Below are positions 35,874 to 44,324 of a DNA stretch of 64,000 nucleotides, one piece after another. The stretch lies in the NCBI RefSeq assembly GCF_019636135.1, contig NZ_JAHBYD010000026.1:1-64000 (forward strand), in the 5' to 3' direction. Source of the stretch: Phenylobacterium sp. (lineage in GTDB: Bacteria > Pseudomonadota > Alphaproteobacteria > Caulobacterales > Caulobacteraceae). The position numbers were made by a program, and so were the translations under genes. The number at the start of each line of letters is the position of its first letter. Position 1 is the stretch's first letter. The notes beneath the pieces were generated by a model. It had not been told where the DNA came from, did not search any database, and saw only the letters and a program-made list of their open reading frames with translations.

Positions 35874-37229
35874 ATGAGCGACACGCCTGCCCCGACCGCC
35901 GGCTTCGATACGGCCGCGCCGAACGCACCGCAAGACGTGTGGGACACCGCCGCGATCCGCCGCGGACACCTGCGGGTGCGCACGCTGGTCACCGTCCGCT
36001 GGATGGTCATCGTGGGCCAGGTGGCGCTGCTGGCCGCCATGGCCGTCCTGCTGCGCTACCAGGCCCCCTACCTGCCGTGCGCGGTGGTCATCGCGGCCGG
36101 CGCCTTCGTGAACCTGCTGACCTCGTTCGCCTGGCCGATGCAGAAGGTGCTGTCCGACCAGGAGGCGGTCGCCCAGCTCGCCCTGGACGTCCTGCAGCTT
36201 TCGGCCCTGATGAGCCTGATCGGCGGCACGGCCAACCCGTTCGTCCTCGTCCTGATCGCGCCGGTGACGCTGGCCGCCGCCACCTTGCCGCTGCGCCCGC
36301 TGATGTTCCTGGGCGGACTGGCGTCCGCCGCCTCGCTGCTGCTGGCCGTCGCCGCGCTGCGCTACCCCTCCGCGATGCCGGAGCCGCGGCTCTCGCTGGA
36401 GTACCGGCTGATCTCGGCCATGGCCAATATCGCCGGCATCGTCCTGATCGCCGGCTACGTGCGCCAGTCGGTGGTGGAGGCCGCCCGCGTCTCCCTGGCG
36501 CTCGATGTCACCCAGACCGTGCTGGCGCGCGAGCAACGGCTGTCGGCCCTGGGCGCGCTCGCGGCGGCGGCGGCGCATGAGCTGGGCACGCCGCTCGCCA
36601 CCATCTCCATCGTCGCCAAGGAGATGGCGCGCGAGGCGACGGCGCCCCAGGTCAAGGAGGACGCCGAGCTCCTCATCGCCCAGTCCGAACGCTGCCGCGA
36701 GATCCTGAAGCGCCTGGCCGCCACGCCCGACAAGGCCGCCGACGAGGTCCACGAACGCCTGTCCCTCCGCGCCCTGGTGCAGGAGGTGATCGAGCCGCAC
36801 GCCTCCGCCAGCAAGGAGGTTCGCGTCGAGGCCATCGTCACCGGGGCCAAGGACGTGAAGACCCCCGACATCCGCCGCCTGCCCGAGATCACCCACGCCT
36901 TCACCACCTTCGTCGAGAACGCGGTCGACTTCGCGACGTCGGAGATCCTGGTCTCGGCCCGGTTCGACGCCGAGACGATCACCATGGAGGTCCGCGACGA
37001 CGGGCCGGGGTTCGCCCCCGACATCCTGGCGAAGCTGGGCGAGCCCTACGTGACGAGCCGGCCGGACGCCGAAGGCTCGCGCACCGGGCACATCGGGATG
37101 GGGCTGGGCTTCTTCATCGCCAAGACCCTGCTGGAACGAACCGGGGCGGATGTGACGTTCCACAATGCGAAGCCCCGGGGCGCCGTCGTGGCGGCCCGTT
37201 GGCCTCGCGCTTTGGTTGAGGCTGTTTGA
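35874..37229 (+). CDS. regB: RegB/PrrB/ActS-type redox sensor histidine kinase
   Basis: The 451-aa kinase has about six membrane helices (residues 38-205) with the quinone-binding heptad GGTANPF (117-123), the H-box AAHELGTPLATI with His235, and the redox Cys274 in SERCREIL. A HATPase domain with NAVDFA and DDGPGFAP follows. These are the full diagnostic set of RegB, which senses the quinone pool and phosphorylates RegA to control respiration and energy genes. The regA homologue follows after 77 bp. Confidence 0.95.
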   Translation: MSDTPAPTAGFDTAAPNAPQDVWDTAAIRRGHLRVRTLVTVRWMVIVGQVALLAAMAVLLRYQAPYLPCAVVIAAGAFVNLLTSFAWPMQKVLSDQEAVAQLALDVLQLSALMSLIGGTANPFVLVLIAPVTLAAATLPLRPLMFLGGLASAASLLLAVAALRYPSAMPEPRLSLEYRLISAMANIAGIVLIAGYVRQSVVEAARVSLALDVTQTVLAREQRLSALGALAAAAAHELGTPLATISIVAKEMAREATAPQVKEDAELLIAQSERCREILKRLAATPDKAADEVHERLSLRALVQEVIEPHASASKEVRVEAIVTGAKDVKTPDIRRLPEITHAFTTFVENAVDFATSEILVSARFDAETITMEVRDDGPGFAPDILAKLGEPYVTSRPDAEGSRTGHIGMGLGFFIAKTLLERTGADVTFHNAKPRGAVVAARWPRALVEAV

Positions 37230-37265
37230 CGTTCGCGCAGCGAAGCTTGCAGAAACGCGTTCAGG

Positions 37266-37282
37266 TGCGACACTCTGACGCA
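37266..37282 (+). promoter_or_regulatory. Possible RegA/PrrA binding site upstream of regA
   Basis: TGCGAC-N5-GACGCA forms an imperfect inverted repeat 24-41 bases upstream of the regA start. PrrA/RegA sites are described as degenerate GCGNC...GNCGC dyads with a variable spacer, which this fits. Autoregulation is inference. Confidence 0.45.
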
Positions 37283-37306
37283 AGTTCCACTGGAGGAACG
37301 AGTCAC

Positions 37307-37864
37307 ATGACCGACCTTTCCACCGAAGTCTCCAGCCTGCCCGACAGGAGCCTGCTGGTGCTCGACGACGACGCGCCCCTGCGGACGCGCCTGGGCCGGG
37401 CGCTCGAGCAGCGCGGGTTCGAGCCGACGCTCGTGGGCAGCGTGCAGGAGGCGATCCAGGCGGTGAGGAGCCACGCGCCGGCCTATGCGGTGCTGGACAT
37501 GCGCCTCGAGGACGGGTCGGGCCTGAAGGTGGTGGAGGCGGTCCGCGACGCGCGGCCCGACGCCAAGATCATCATGCTGACCGGCTACGGCAACATCGCC
37601 ACCGCGGTGCAGGCGGTGAAGGCCGGGGCGGTCGACTACCTCTCCAAGCCCGCCGACGCCGACGACGTGGTCCGCGCCCTGCTGGCCAAGGGCGACGCGG
37701 CCCCCGCCCCGCCGGAGAACCCGATGAGCGCCGACCGCGTGCGGTGGGAGCACATCCAGCGCGTCTACGAGCTCTGCAACCACAACGTCTCGGAGACCGC
37801 GCGGCGCCTCAACATGCACCGCCGCACCCTCCAGCGCATCCTGGCCAAGCGCGCGCCGCAGTAG
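37307..37864 (+). CDS. regA: RegA/PrrA/ActR-type response regulator
   Basis: The 185-aa regulator has a receiver domain (residues 13-130) with DDD at 20-22, phospho-acceptor Asp64 in AVLDMRLEDG and K in SKPAD. A Fis-like helix-turn-helix (NVSETARRLNMHRRTLQRIL) at the extreme C-terminus is almost invariant in RegA proteins. The ATG at 37307 has TGGAGGA ahead. It works with the RegB kinase upstream to switch genes for oxidases, redox balance and related energy functions. Confidence 0.95.
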   Translation: MTDLSTEVSSLPDRSLLVLDDDAPLRTRLGRALEQRGFEPTLVGSVQEAIQAVRSHAPAYAVLDMRLEDGSGLKVVEAVRDARPDAKIIMLTGYGNIATAVQAVKAGAVDYLSKPADADDVVRALLAKGDAAPAPPENPMSADRVRWEHIQRVYELCNHNVSETARRLNMHRRTLQRILAKRAPQ

Positions 37865-37910
37865 CCTGCCCTTCTCCCCCTTCTGCGCGCCGCAGGCGCC
37901 CTTGAGATGG

Positions 37911-37989
37911 ACCACAGAAAACACGGAAGGACATAAGAAGAGGCTCTGCGGGATCCGCCGCCTTCCGTGTTTTCTGTGTTTTCCGTGGT
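37911..37989. repeat. ACCACAGAAAACACGG palindrome
   Basis: The arm ACCACAGAAAACACGGAAGG (37911-37930) pairs with CCTTCCGTGTTTTCTGTG (37961-37978), then TTTTCCGTGGT repeats the arm end. It lies after regA, downstream of a small GCGCGCCGCAGGCGC dyad, and belongs to the family of the 20281-20356 palindrome. Confidence 0.85.
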
Positions 37990-38076
37990 TGAATCAAAGC
38001 GGCGCTGACGCGCCAACGCGGCTGGAAAGCTCGCACAACCCCGGCACGCTGCGCGCGCCATATCCACGCCGAGACG

Positions 38077-38523
38077 TCACAACTCCATCGCCTGCACGCC
38101 GGCCGCCCTGAGCGCCGCGAGCCGCGCGAAGGCCAGGGTGAGGGCCTTGCGGCGGGCGCCGGCCAGCGGGGCGACGGTGGCTTCGCGCAGGATCGCGCCG
38201 CCGAAGCCGTCGGCGACGATCAGGCCGGGCTCCTCGGGCAGGATCTCGCGCGGGAACTCGGGCGCCACCGCGAAGGCGAAGGCGTCGCAGTAGGGGCGGT
38301 ACTCGGGCCACTTCAGGTCGACCCGGAAGTCCTCGATCCCCGACTTCACCTCGACGATGAAGATCTCGCCCTTGGGCCCCAGCGCCATCAGGTCGGCCCG
38401 GCGGCCGTTGGGCAGGGCGACCTCGGCCAGCGGGGCATAGCCCAGCGCCGTCAGCAGGCGCGCGGCGCCGCGGGTGACCGACGTGGTGATCTCGGGACGG
38501 GTGATGACGACGGCGACGTCCAT
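38077..38523 (-). CDS. mmcB: MmcB-family DNA repair protein
   Basis: The 148-aa protein matches MmcB (PF06319-type): an N-terminal helix (TSVTRGAARLLTALGY), then nuclease-like residues ADLMALGPKGEIFIVEVKSG, with the D..E.K pattern of restriction-like folds, and FAVAPEFPREILPEEPGLIVAD (in part). In Caulobacter, mmcB is linked to mitomycin C resistance. The ATG at 38523 is preferred to a GTG at 38532 since AAGGTG then serves as ribosome site. A LexA-type box lies 13 bases upstream. Confidence 0.9.
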   Translation of the reverse strand: MDVAVVITRPEITTSVTRGAARLLTALGYAPLAEVALPNGRRADLMALGPKGEIFIVEVKSGIEDFRVDLKWPEYRPYCDAFAFAVAPEFPREILPEEPGLIVADGFGGAILREATVAPLAGARRKALTLAFARLAALRAAGVQAMEL

Positions 38524-38535
38524 GGACGACACCTT

Positions 38536-38550
38536 GTTCCGCCTTCGTTC
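38536..38550 (-). promoter_or_regulatory. LexA box (GTTC-N7-GTTC)
   Basis: GTTC at 38536-38539 and GTTC at 38547-38550 are separated by exactly seven bases. This direct repeat is the alphaproteobacterial LexA site. Being 13-27 bases before the mmcB start, it would block transcription until SOS induction. Confidence 0.82.
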
Positions 38551-38571
38551 CGAGTCAAGGCTCGGCAGCGA

Positions 38572-39102
38572 TCAACTGCCCATCGGCGGCGGGAACTCCA
38601 GGCGCGCGACGTCCAGGCCAAGCTGGCGGATGCGCGCGATGGCCTGGCTCCTCACCGCGGGCGCCAGAACGGGCTTCTGCGACATGAGCCAGATGTAGCG
38701 GCCGTCGGCGGTGGCCAGCGCCAGCCAGCCCTGGTCGGGGCGATGCTCGAGGACGACGTAGTTCTGCGTCACGACGCCGCCGAAGAAGGCCATCCTCAGC
38801 TTGGCGTTGGTCTGGGGGTCGGAGACCGTGGCCTTCGCCTTCCAGACCGCGAGCGGCCCGTTCGCGCCGCCCTTGTGGCACGACTGGACGACCGCGAAGC
38901 CGTTCGGCGCCGCCCGCCAGTCGGACGCGCCGGCGACGCAGTCCTTCTGGAGCGCGTTCGGCGTGCGGGCGACCTCGTACCAGCGGCCCATCATCTTGGA
39001 GATCTCGATCCGGCCGGCCGGCTCGACGGCGGCGTTCGCGGCGGACACGGGCGCAAGCAGCAGGGCGGCGGAAAGCGCCGCGAACGTCAGGCGTCGGAGC
39101 AT
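38572..39102 (-). CDS. Lipocalin family protein (Blc-like)
   Basis: The 176-aa protein has a signal peptide (MLRRLTFAALSAALLLAPVS, cleavage near ANA-A) and the lipocalin signature GRWYEVARTPN at about residues 39-49, followed by eight-strand barrel segments (YVVLEHRPDQGWLALA). It has no lipobox, unlike E. coli Blc, so it is likely soluble in the periplasm. The predicted -10 element (TATATT) is only about 11 bases before the ATG and no ribosome site is visible, so the mRNA may be leaderless. Confidence 0.88.
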   Translation of the reverse strand: MLRRLTFAALSAALLLAPVSAANAAVEPAGRIEISKMMGRWYEVARTPNALQKDCVAGASDWRAAPNGFAVVQSCHKGGANGPLAVWKAKATVSDPQTNAKLRMAFFGGVVTQNYVVLEHRPDQGWLALATADGRYIWLMSQKPVLAPAVRSQAIARIRQLGLDVARLEFPPPMGS

Positions 39103-39116
39103 GTTGCAGCGCAATA
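39102..39116 (-). promoter_or_regulatory. TTGCGCTGCAAC motif over the lipocalin start
   Basis: On the gene strand TATTGCGCTGCAACA covers the region from the TATATT -10-like box to the start codon. It resembles the dyad in front of phaZ and the site in the atp leader. A repressor bound here would cover the transcription start. Confidence 0.4.
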
Positions 39117-39209
39117 TACGAAAGGCGGCCTCAAGGCTACGGCCGGCGCCGCGCGCCATAGGGACGCACCCGCATGATGACCGCCGCCTGAACGGCGGCG
39201 TCAGGAGTG

Positions 39210-39410
39210 TTACCTGCCTCTCCCGCTCGCGGGAGGGGGACCGCACGCCGAGCCCAGCGCATGCCGGGCGTAGAGCGGGGGGTGGAGAGGGAAAGCCCCT
39301 CCACGACATCGACAACAGTCCGGTCGCCCCGCCCTGCCGGCCGCTTTCCCTTTCCACCACTCGCTCTTCGGCGAGCGGTCCCCCTTTCCCGCAAGCGGGA
39401 AAGGAAGGGC
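39210..39410. repeat. Long inverted repeat between the lipocalin and diiron genes
   Basis: CCTCTCCCGCTCGCGGGAGGGGG opens the element (shown here as its CTCCC...GGGAG hairpin in 23 positions) and CCCCCTTTCCCGCAAGCGGG closes it. Between them are paired arms GGTGGAGAGGGAAAG / CTTTCCCTTTCCACC. It occupies nearly the whole 308-bp gap ahead of the lipocalin gene and ends at the stop of the diiron protein gene. The remaining ~100 bp next to the lipocalin gene contain only its promoter. Confidence 0.8.
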
Positions 39411-40538
39411 CTACTCGGCGGCGATCAGGACCTGCTTGGCCTTCTCGGCGAAGTTGATCTCCTGGAGGTAGCGGATGCCCTCCTCGGCGATCTCGTCGCC
39501 CACCATCTTGTCGCCTTCCGAGCGGAGCTCCTCGAGGTCGACGTACATGGCGTAGAAGGCCTTGGTGCGGTCGGTGATGATGCCGGCGTTCAGCAGCGTC
39601 TTCACCAGCACGCGGAAGATGTTGGTCTGCTCCTTCATCCCCTCGCGGCGGCTCTCGTCGGTGATGATGGCGGCCAGTTCCTCGATCACCTTGTCGGGGT
39701 CCAGGCCGAACTCCTCGTAGAGGCTGCGCTGCTGCGACGGGCCCACCAGGTTGAACAGCAGGGTCTGGAAGCACTGGGCGGCCCAGAGCTCGATGATCTC
39801 GTGCTCCTTCTCCGACAGGTGCGGGATGGTGCGGTCGGCCCAGATCTTCCCGAACTTGTGGTGGAAGGCCTCGTCGGTCATGACGAGCTGCATCAGCTTC
39901 TTGGCCAGCGGGTCGTTGGAAACCTTGAAGAAGGTGGCGAAGGCGCCCATCGCCAGGCCCTCGACCAGCATCTGCATGCCGACGATCTTCTTGTAGACCT
40001 CGGGGCTGCCGATGATGTCGACCAGCAGCGCCTTCAGGGTCGGGCCGCACTCCACGGGGCGGCCCCAGCGCGCCTTGATGTACTTGGCGAAGGCCGTGAC
40101 GTGGCGGGCTTCTTCGCGGGTCTGGTTGGCGGCGTACTCCTGCGCGCCCTGGTCCTTCAGCACGTGGCAGAGGCTGGCCGACAGGTTCAGCGCGCCCTGC
40201 TCGCCGTGCAGGATCGACGAGAAGCTGCGCAGCGCGAACTGGTTGACGAACCGGACGCGGTCCTTGCGGTCGGACAGGCGGCTGGAGACGTATTCGGTCT
40301 GCAGCGACACCACCATGTCCTCCGGGAGAACCATCTCGTTCTCCATGTCGAAGGGCTCGTCGAAGTCGATGTACTTCTTATCGAGCGGATCCCAGAAGTG
40401 GTCGTGGGTCGCCGAGATGATCTTGTCGAACGCCGTCGAGCGGGCGTTGTAGCGGTCCAGCTCCAGCATCGACTCGAAGTCGTCGGGCGCGACGGCGTCG
40501 TAGATGATGTCCTTGGTGATGTTGCCGTCCGCGGCCAT
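39411..40538 (-). CDS. Ferritin-like diiron protein, function unassigned
   Basis: The 375-aa protein is mostly helical and carries two diiron ligand sets of the ribonucleotide-reductase-like type: HGEQGALN with EEARHVTAF (ExxH), then MLVEGLAMG and DEAFHHKFG (ExxH). This predicts a carboxylate-bridged diiron centre in the cytoplasm. It is not a standard NrdB, since the radical tyrosine context is absent and no nrdA is near, so an oxidase/oxygenase of unknown substrate is more likely. The ATG at 40538 has a GGAGCGAG site. Upstream lies an AT-rich promoter-like stretch (TTGACTGAAC...GATAAGAT). Confidence 0.8.
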   Translation of the reverse strand: MAADGNITKDIIYDAVAPDDFESMLELDRYNARSTAFDKIISATHDHFWDPLDKKYIDFDEPFDMENEMVLPEDMVVSLQTEYVSSRLSDRKDRVRFVNQFALRSFSSILHGEQGALNLSASLCHVLKDQGAQEYAANQTREEARHVTAFAKYIKARWGRPVECGPTLKALLVDIIGSPEVYKKIVGMQMLVEGLAMGAFATFFKVSNDPLAKKLMQLVMTDEAFHHKFGKIWADRTIPHLSEKEHEIIELWAAQCFQTLLFNLVGPSQQRSLYEEFGLDPDKVIEELAAIITDESRREGMKEQTNIFRVLVKTLLNAGIITDRTKAFYAMYVDLEELRSEGDKMVGDEIAEEGIRYLQEINFAEKAKQVLIAAE

Positions 40539-40627
40539 GCGCTCGCTCCTTCGCCGGAATGCGAACGGGACCATGTGATCTTATCGGTGTTCAGTCAAAC
40601 AAAATGACGGCGGCGTCACTTTCGTAA

Positions 40628-40818
40628 CCTCCTCTCCCCCGAGGCGTAGCCCGAGGGGAGAGGGCAGGGAGAGGGGCGACGCCGGCCGCGGTCCGGATCG
40701 CTCCGGGTTCAGCCAGGGCCCTGGGAGCTTGATGGCTGAACCGGCCTGCCAGCGGAAAGGCCAGCGTCGCCCCTCTCCCTACCCTCTCCCCTCCCACTTC
40801 GTGTGGGGGGAGAGGAGG
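40628..40818. repeat. Long inverted repeat, CTCTCCC family
   Basis: The 5' end CCTCTCCCCCGAGG...GGGAGAGGGGCGACGC pairs with GCGTCGCCCCTCTCCC...GGGGAGAGG at the 3' end, with GGTTCAGCCA / TGGCTGAACC as inner arms. It fills the gap between two minus-strand genes and ends at the stop codon of the zincin gene. Confidence 0.88.
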
Positions 40819-41229
40819 CTACTCCGCTGCGGCCTCGATGGCGTCGATCTGGGCGTCGGAGAGGCCGAAGTGGTGGCCGATCTCGTGGACGAGGACGTGG
40901 GTGACCAGTTCCTCCAGGGTGACCTCGCCGCGCTCGGCCCACTCGTCGAGGATCGGGCGGCGGTAGAGGAACACACGGCTTGGCCCGGCCTCGGGGCCGA
41001 ACGAGCTGCGCTCGGCGAGGCTGACGCCCGAGTAGAGGCCGGTCAGGCCGAACGGGTCCTCGATGCCCAGGTCGTCCAGCACGTCGTCGGGCGGGAAGTC
41101 GTCGACGCGGAACACCACGTCGCCCGCGAGCTGGCGGAAGCCGTCGGGGAGGGCGGCAAAGGCCCGCTCGGCGAGCTCGGCGAAGTCTTCGAGTGAGGGC
41201 GCTCGGCCCCAACTGATCGGGTCACTCAT
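40819..41229 (-). CDS. Zincin-like metallopeptidase family protein (DUF1025)
   Basis: The 136-aa protein has the HExxH motif as HEIGHHFG (His115, Glu116, His119), preceded by the RVFLYRRPILDEW segment typical of this small zincin family. It lacks a signal peptide and is probably cytoplasmic. No substrate is known. The start overlaps the 3' end of the upstream gene by 8 bp, indicating a two-gene operon. Confidence 0.88.
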   Translation of the reverse strand: MSDPISWGRAPSLEDFAELAERAFAALPDGFRQLAGDVVFRVDDFPPDDVLDDLGIEDPFGLTGLYSGVSLAERSSFGPEAGPSRVFLYRRPILDEWAERGEVTLEELVTHVLVHEIGHHFGLSDAQIDAIEAAAE

Positions 41230-41791
41230 CCGGCATCACGATATGCGGCGCCTCGGGCGGCCGGGTCTCGAACAATCCGATGTCCAGCGGCTGCTGCGGC
41301 TTCGTCGGGCGCAGCGGGGCGCGGGAGATGGCGCGCAGCGCGTCCGCCTCCAGCGGCTGCTTCGACTTGCGGGCGTCGCGCGCCTGGGGCGGATCCAGTG
41401 GCCGCCCGGCCGTGCCGACGCGCCAGTAGGAGACGGTCAGGCGCCAGACGGTCTTCGGCGGCGTCTTCGGCGGATCGGGCCAGCGGTGGCCGCCGGCATA
41501 GCTGGGCTCGACCGGCTTCGGCCGCGGCGCGCCCTCGGCCACCTGCTCGACCAGGGAACAGTAGCGATCCTCGGCCTCCGGCGCGGCGCCGGTGCGCTCG
41601 TCCTCGACGCGGCCGCTGTAGGCGTCGAGCGCCGCCTCGCGGGTGGCGAACGCCGGGCCGATGGCGTCGGTGGTGAACGCGACGCCCGCGCCGGCCCGCC
41701 GCGCCGCCTCGCTCTTGCGCGCCGCACGGCCCAGCGGGCGCGAGAGCGCCTGCTCGCCGTTGGCGGCCACCGGATAGAGGATCGCGGTCAT
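41222..41791 (-). CDS. Hypothetical protein
   Basis: The 189-aa product (ATG at 41791; another at 41800) has no signal peptide, membrane helix or motif I recognise. A Pro-rich middle (PKPVEPSY...WPDPPKTPPKT) is followed by the aromatic stretch VWRLTVSYWRVG. It overlaps the zincin gene by 8 bp and is divergent from divL by about 100 bp. Codon usage looks native. Function unknown. Confidence 0.65.
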   Translation of the reverse strand: MTAILYPVAANGEQALSRPLGRAARKSEAARRAGAGVAFTTDAIGPAFATREAALDAYSGRVEDERTGAAPEAEDRYCSLVEQVAEGAPRPKPVEPSYAGGHRWPDPPKTPPKTVWRLTVSYWRVGTAGRPLDPPQARDARKSKQPLEADALRAISRAPLRPTKPQQPLDIGLFETRPPEAPHIVMPDE

Positions 41792-41891
41792 CGGGCGCAT
41801 TCTCGCTGAAAACACCTGCGGATAGAACTCAGGCGAGCGTGCCGGGGGGCCAAGCCCGGCCTAAGCTGCGCGGGAACTGATTCGGGACGTG

Positions 41892-44213
41892 ATGAGCGCG
41901 CAAGACCTGATCCTCGCAGCCGCTGCGGGCGCGGTCAGCCTGGCCCTGTCGGCGGTGCTGTGGGCCTTCGCCCAGCGCCGCGTGGCCGACCGTCGCGTGG
42001 CCGAGCTGGCGAAGCGCATCCGCCAGCTCGAAGCCGGCGCGGAGACGGCCCAGGCCTCGGCCGAGGCGTTCGATTCCGCCCTGCTGGCGGTCGAGGACGG
42101 CCACGCCCTGCTGGCGTCGGGCGAGGAGAGCCTGGGCGTGTGCTGCGAGGCGCTGGGCCTGGGGCAGGCCGACCCGCAGGTGCTGCTGAACGCCCTGATG
42201 CGCGCCGACCCGGACCACGCGCGGCGGCTGCGCGGCCTGTTCGAGCGGGGCGAGGCCTGCGCCTTCGAGGTGAAGGGCCCCGCCGGCGTGGTCACCGTCG
42301 AGGGCCGCGCCGCGGGCGCGCTGGCGTGGCTGCGCGTCTCGGCGGTGCTGGGCGAGGACCAGGGCCTGCCGACTGCGCCGCGCTTCGCCGCCTTCCTGGA
42401 CAGCCGCGCGACGCCGGCCTGGATCGCCGCGGCCGACGGCTCGCCCGTCTGGGTCAACGCCGCCTGGCTGAAGGCCGTGGACGCGGGGTCGCTGGACGAA
42501 GCCGCCGAGCGCGGCGTCGCCTTCGACCGGGGCGCCGACGCCATCGCTTCCGAGGCCGCCAACCTGGGCCAGCGCCGCGAGGCCGTGCGCTGGCTGTCGC
42601 TGGGCGGGCGCCGCCGCGCCTTCCACATCTGCGCCCAGCCGCTGGAGGGCGGCGGCGTCGGCGTCTGGACCGACGACCTCACCGACCTCGAGGACGCCCG
42701 CGAGGACATCAAGCGCAACATCGAGGCGCACGACGAGACGCTGAACCGGATCGACGACGCGGTGGTGGTCTTCGACAAGGCCAAGCGCCTCAGCTTCCAC
42801 AACACCGCCTTCGCCGAGCTCTGGGGGCTGGAGCCGGCCTGGCTGACCGAGCGGCCGACCCACGGCGAGGTGCTGGACCGCCTGCGCCAGCGCCGCCGCC
42901 TGCCCGAGACGGCCGACTACGCCAGGTGGAAGGCCGCCGAACTCGGCCGCTACGAGCAACTGGGCGCCGCCCCCGACGAGATGTGGTCGACGCCCGACGG
43001 CCGCACCCTGCGCGTCGTGCGCCAGCCGCACCCGATGGGCGGCCTGCTCCTGCTGTTCTCCGACATCACCGGCGAACTCAGGATGAAGGCGCAGTTCAGC
43101 GCCCTGGTGCAGGTGCAGCAGGCCACCCTCGACAAGCTCAGCGACGCGGTGGCCGTGTTCGGCTCGGACGGGCTGCTGCGCCTGCACAACGAGAGCTTCG
43201 AGCGGTTCTGGAACATCACGCCCCTGCAACTGGAGGCGGCCGGCGACTTCGAGGGCGTGGTCGACCTCTGCGTCCACAAGCTGCACGACATGATGTTCTG
43301 GCGGGAGTTGAAGGGCCGCGTCGCCGACCCCGATCCCACCGCGCGCATGGCGATCAACGGCGAGGTCCAGACCTCGGACGACCGGATCATCGAGTACCGC
43401 ACCCGGCCGCTGCCGGACGGCGCGACCCTCATCGCCTTCACCGACGTCACCGACGCCCGCCAGTTGCAGAGCGCGCTGGCCGACCGCGAGGCGGCGCTGT
43501 CCGAGACCGAGCGGCTGAAGCGCGACTTCGTGGGCAACGTCTCCTACGAGCTGCGCACCCCGCTCACGACGATCATCGGCTACTCCGAGCTGCTGGAGCA
43601 TTCCGGCGACGGCGTCTCGGACCGGGCGCGCGGCTATGCGACGGCGGTGAAGACGGCGGCGACTCAGCTCGCGCGGTCGATCGACGACGTGCTGGACATG
43701 GCCCAGATCGACGCCGACGAGATGGCGCTGGACCTGGGGCCGGTGAACGTCGCCGACCTGCTGATCGAGGTGGCCGCCCGCTGGCGCGGCGAGGCCGAGC
43801 CCAACAAGGTCTCCATCGTCCTGGAGCGGCCCGACGACGTGGGCGTGATCCGCGGCGACCGCCGCCGCCTCAGCCAGATCCTCGACCACCTGATGGAGAA
43901 CGCCATCGGCCAGGCCCCGGCCGGCGGGACCGTCACGGTCGCGGCCCGCAAGGCGCTGGGCGAGGTGCAGTTGCAGGTCTCGGACACCGGCCGCGGCATC
44001 CCCTTCCACGTCCAGGCGCACATCTTCGACCGCTTCATCGGCCGCGAGCGCGGCGGGCCGGGCCTGGGCCTGGCGCTGGTCAAGGCGCTGACCGAGCTGC
44101 ACGGCGGCTGGGTGGCCCTGGAGAGCGAGCCGGGCGCGGGCGCCACCTTCACCTGCCACCTGCCCGAGGAGGCCCACGCCGTCAGCCAGCCCGAACTGGG
44201 CTTCGCGGGCTAG
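41892..44213 (+). CDS. divL: Cell-cycle tyrosine kinase DivL
   Basis: The 773-aa protein has one N-terminal membrane helix (about residues 6-27), PAS-like domains (about 160-260, 280-390 and 410-520), a DHp domain with Tyr552 in NVSYELRTP where histidine kinases have His, and a HATPase domain (DTGRGIP, GPGLGLAL). Length and the Tyr match Caulobacter DivL, which binds DivK~P and steers the CckA-CtrA pathway. A GANTC site (GATTC, about 41880) lies 12 bases before the start. Confidence 0.95.
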   Translation: MSAQDLILAAAAGAVSLALSAVLWAFAQRRVADRRVAELAKRIRQLEAGAETAQASAEAFDSALLAVEDGHALLASGEESLGVCCEALGLGQADPQVLLNALMRADPDHARRLRGLFERGEACAFEVKGPAGVVTVEGRAAGALAWLRVSAVLGEDQGLPTAPRFAAFLDSRATPAWIAAADGSPVWVNAAWLKAVDAGSLDEAAERGVAFDRGADAIASEAANLGQRREAVRWLSLGGRRRAFHICAQPLEGGGVGVWTDDLTDLEDAREDIKRNIEAHDETLNRIDDAVVVFDKAKRLSFHNTAFAELWGLEPAWLTERPTHGEVLDRLRQRRRLPETADYARWKAAELGRYEQLGAAPDEMWSTPDGRTLRVVRQPHPMGGLLLLFSDITGELRMKAQFSALVQVQQATLDKLSDAVAVFGSDGLLRLHNESFERFWNITPLQLEAAGDFEGVVDLCVHKLHDMMFWRELKGRVADPDPTARMAINGEVQTSDDRIIEYRTRPLPDGATLIAFTDVTDARQLQSALADREAALSETERLKRDFVGNVSYELRTPLTTIIGYSELLEHSGDGVSDRARGYATAVKTAATQLARSIDDVLDMAQIDADEMALDLGPVNVADLLIEVAARWRGEAEPNKVSIVLERPDDVGVIRGDRRRLSQILDHLMENAIGQAPAGGTVTVAARKALGEVQLQVSDTGRGIPFHVQAHIFDRFIGRERGGPGLGLALVKALTELHGGWVALESEPGAGATFTCHLPEEAHAVSQPELGFAG

Positions 44214-44315
44214 AGCGCGTTCCGAAAAGTGGGAACCGGTTTTCGGAATAAACGCGCGACAAAACAAAAACCTAGAGCGGCGATCTGATTCCATCAGATC
44301 GCAATCCGCTCTAGG
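44213..44315. repeat. Two-hairpin intergenic element (GAGCGCGTTCCGAAAAG type)
   Basis: The first hairpin pairs GCGCGTT with AACGCGC around CCGAAAAG...CTTTTCGG-like arms. The second pairs GAGCGG / CCGCTC and GATCTGAT / ATCAGATC. An AAAACAAAAA linker lies between them. The sequence type is widespread in alphaproteobacterial genomes as I remember it. It fills the gap between convergent divL and the phosphoesterase gene and may serve both as terminator. Confidence 0.85.
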
Positions 44316-44324
44316 AGCACCCGG

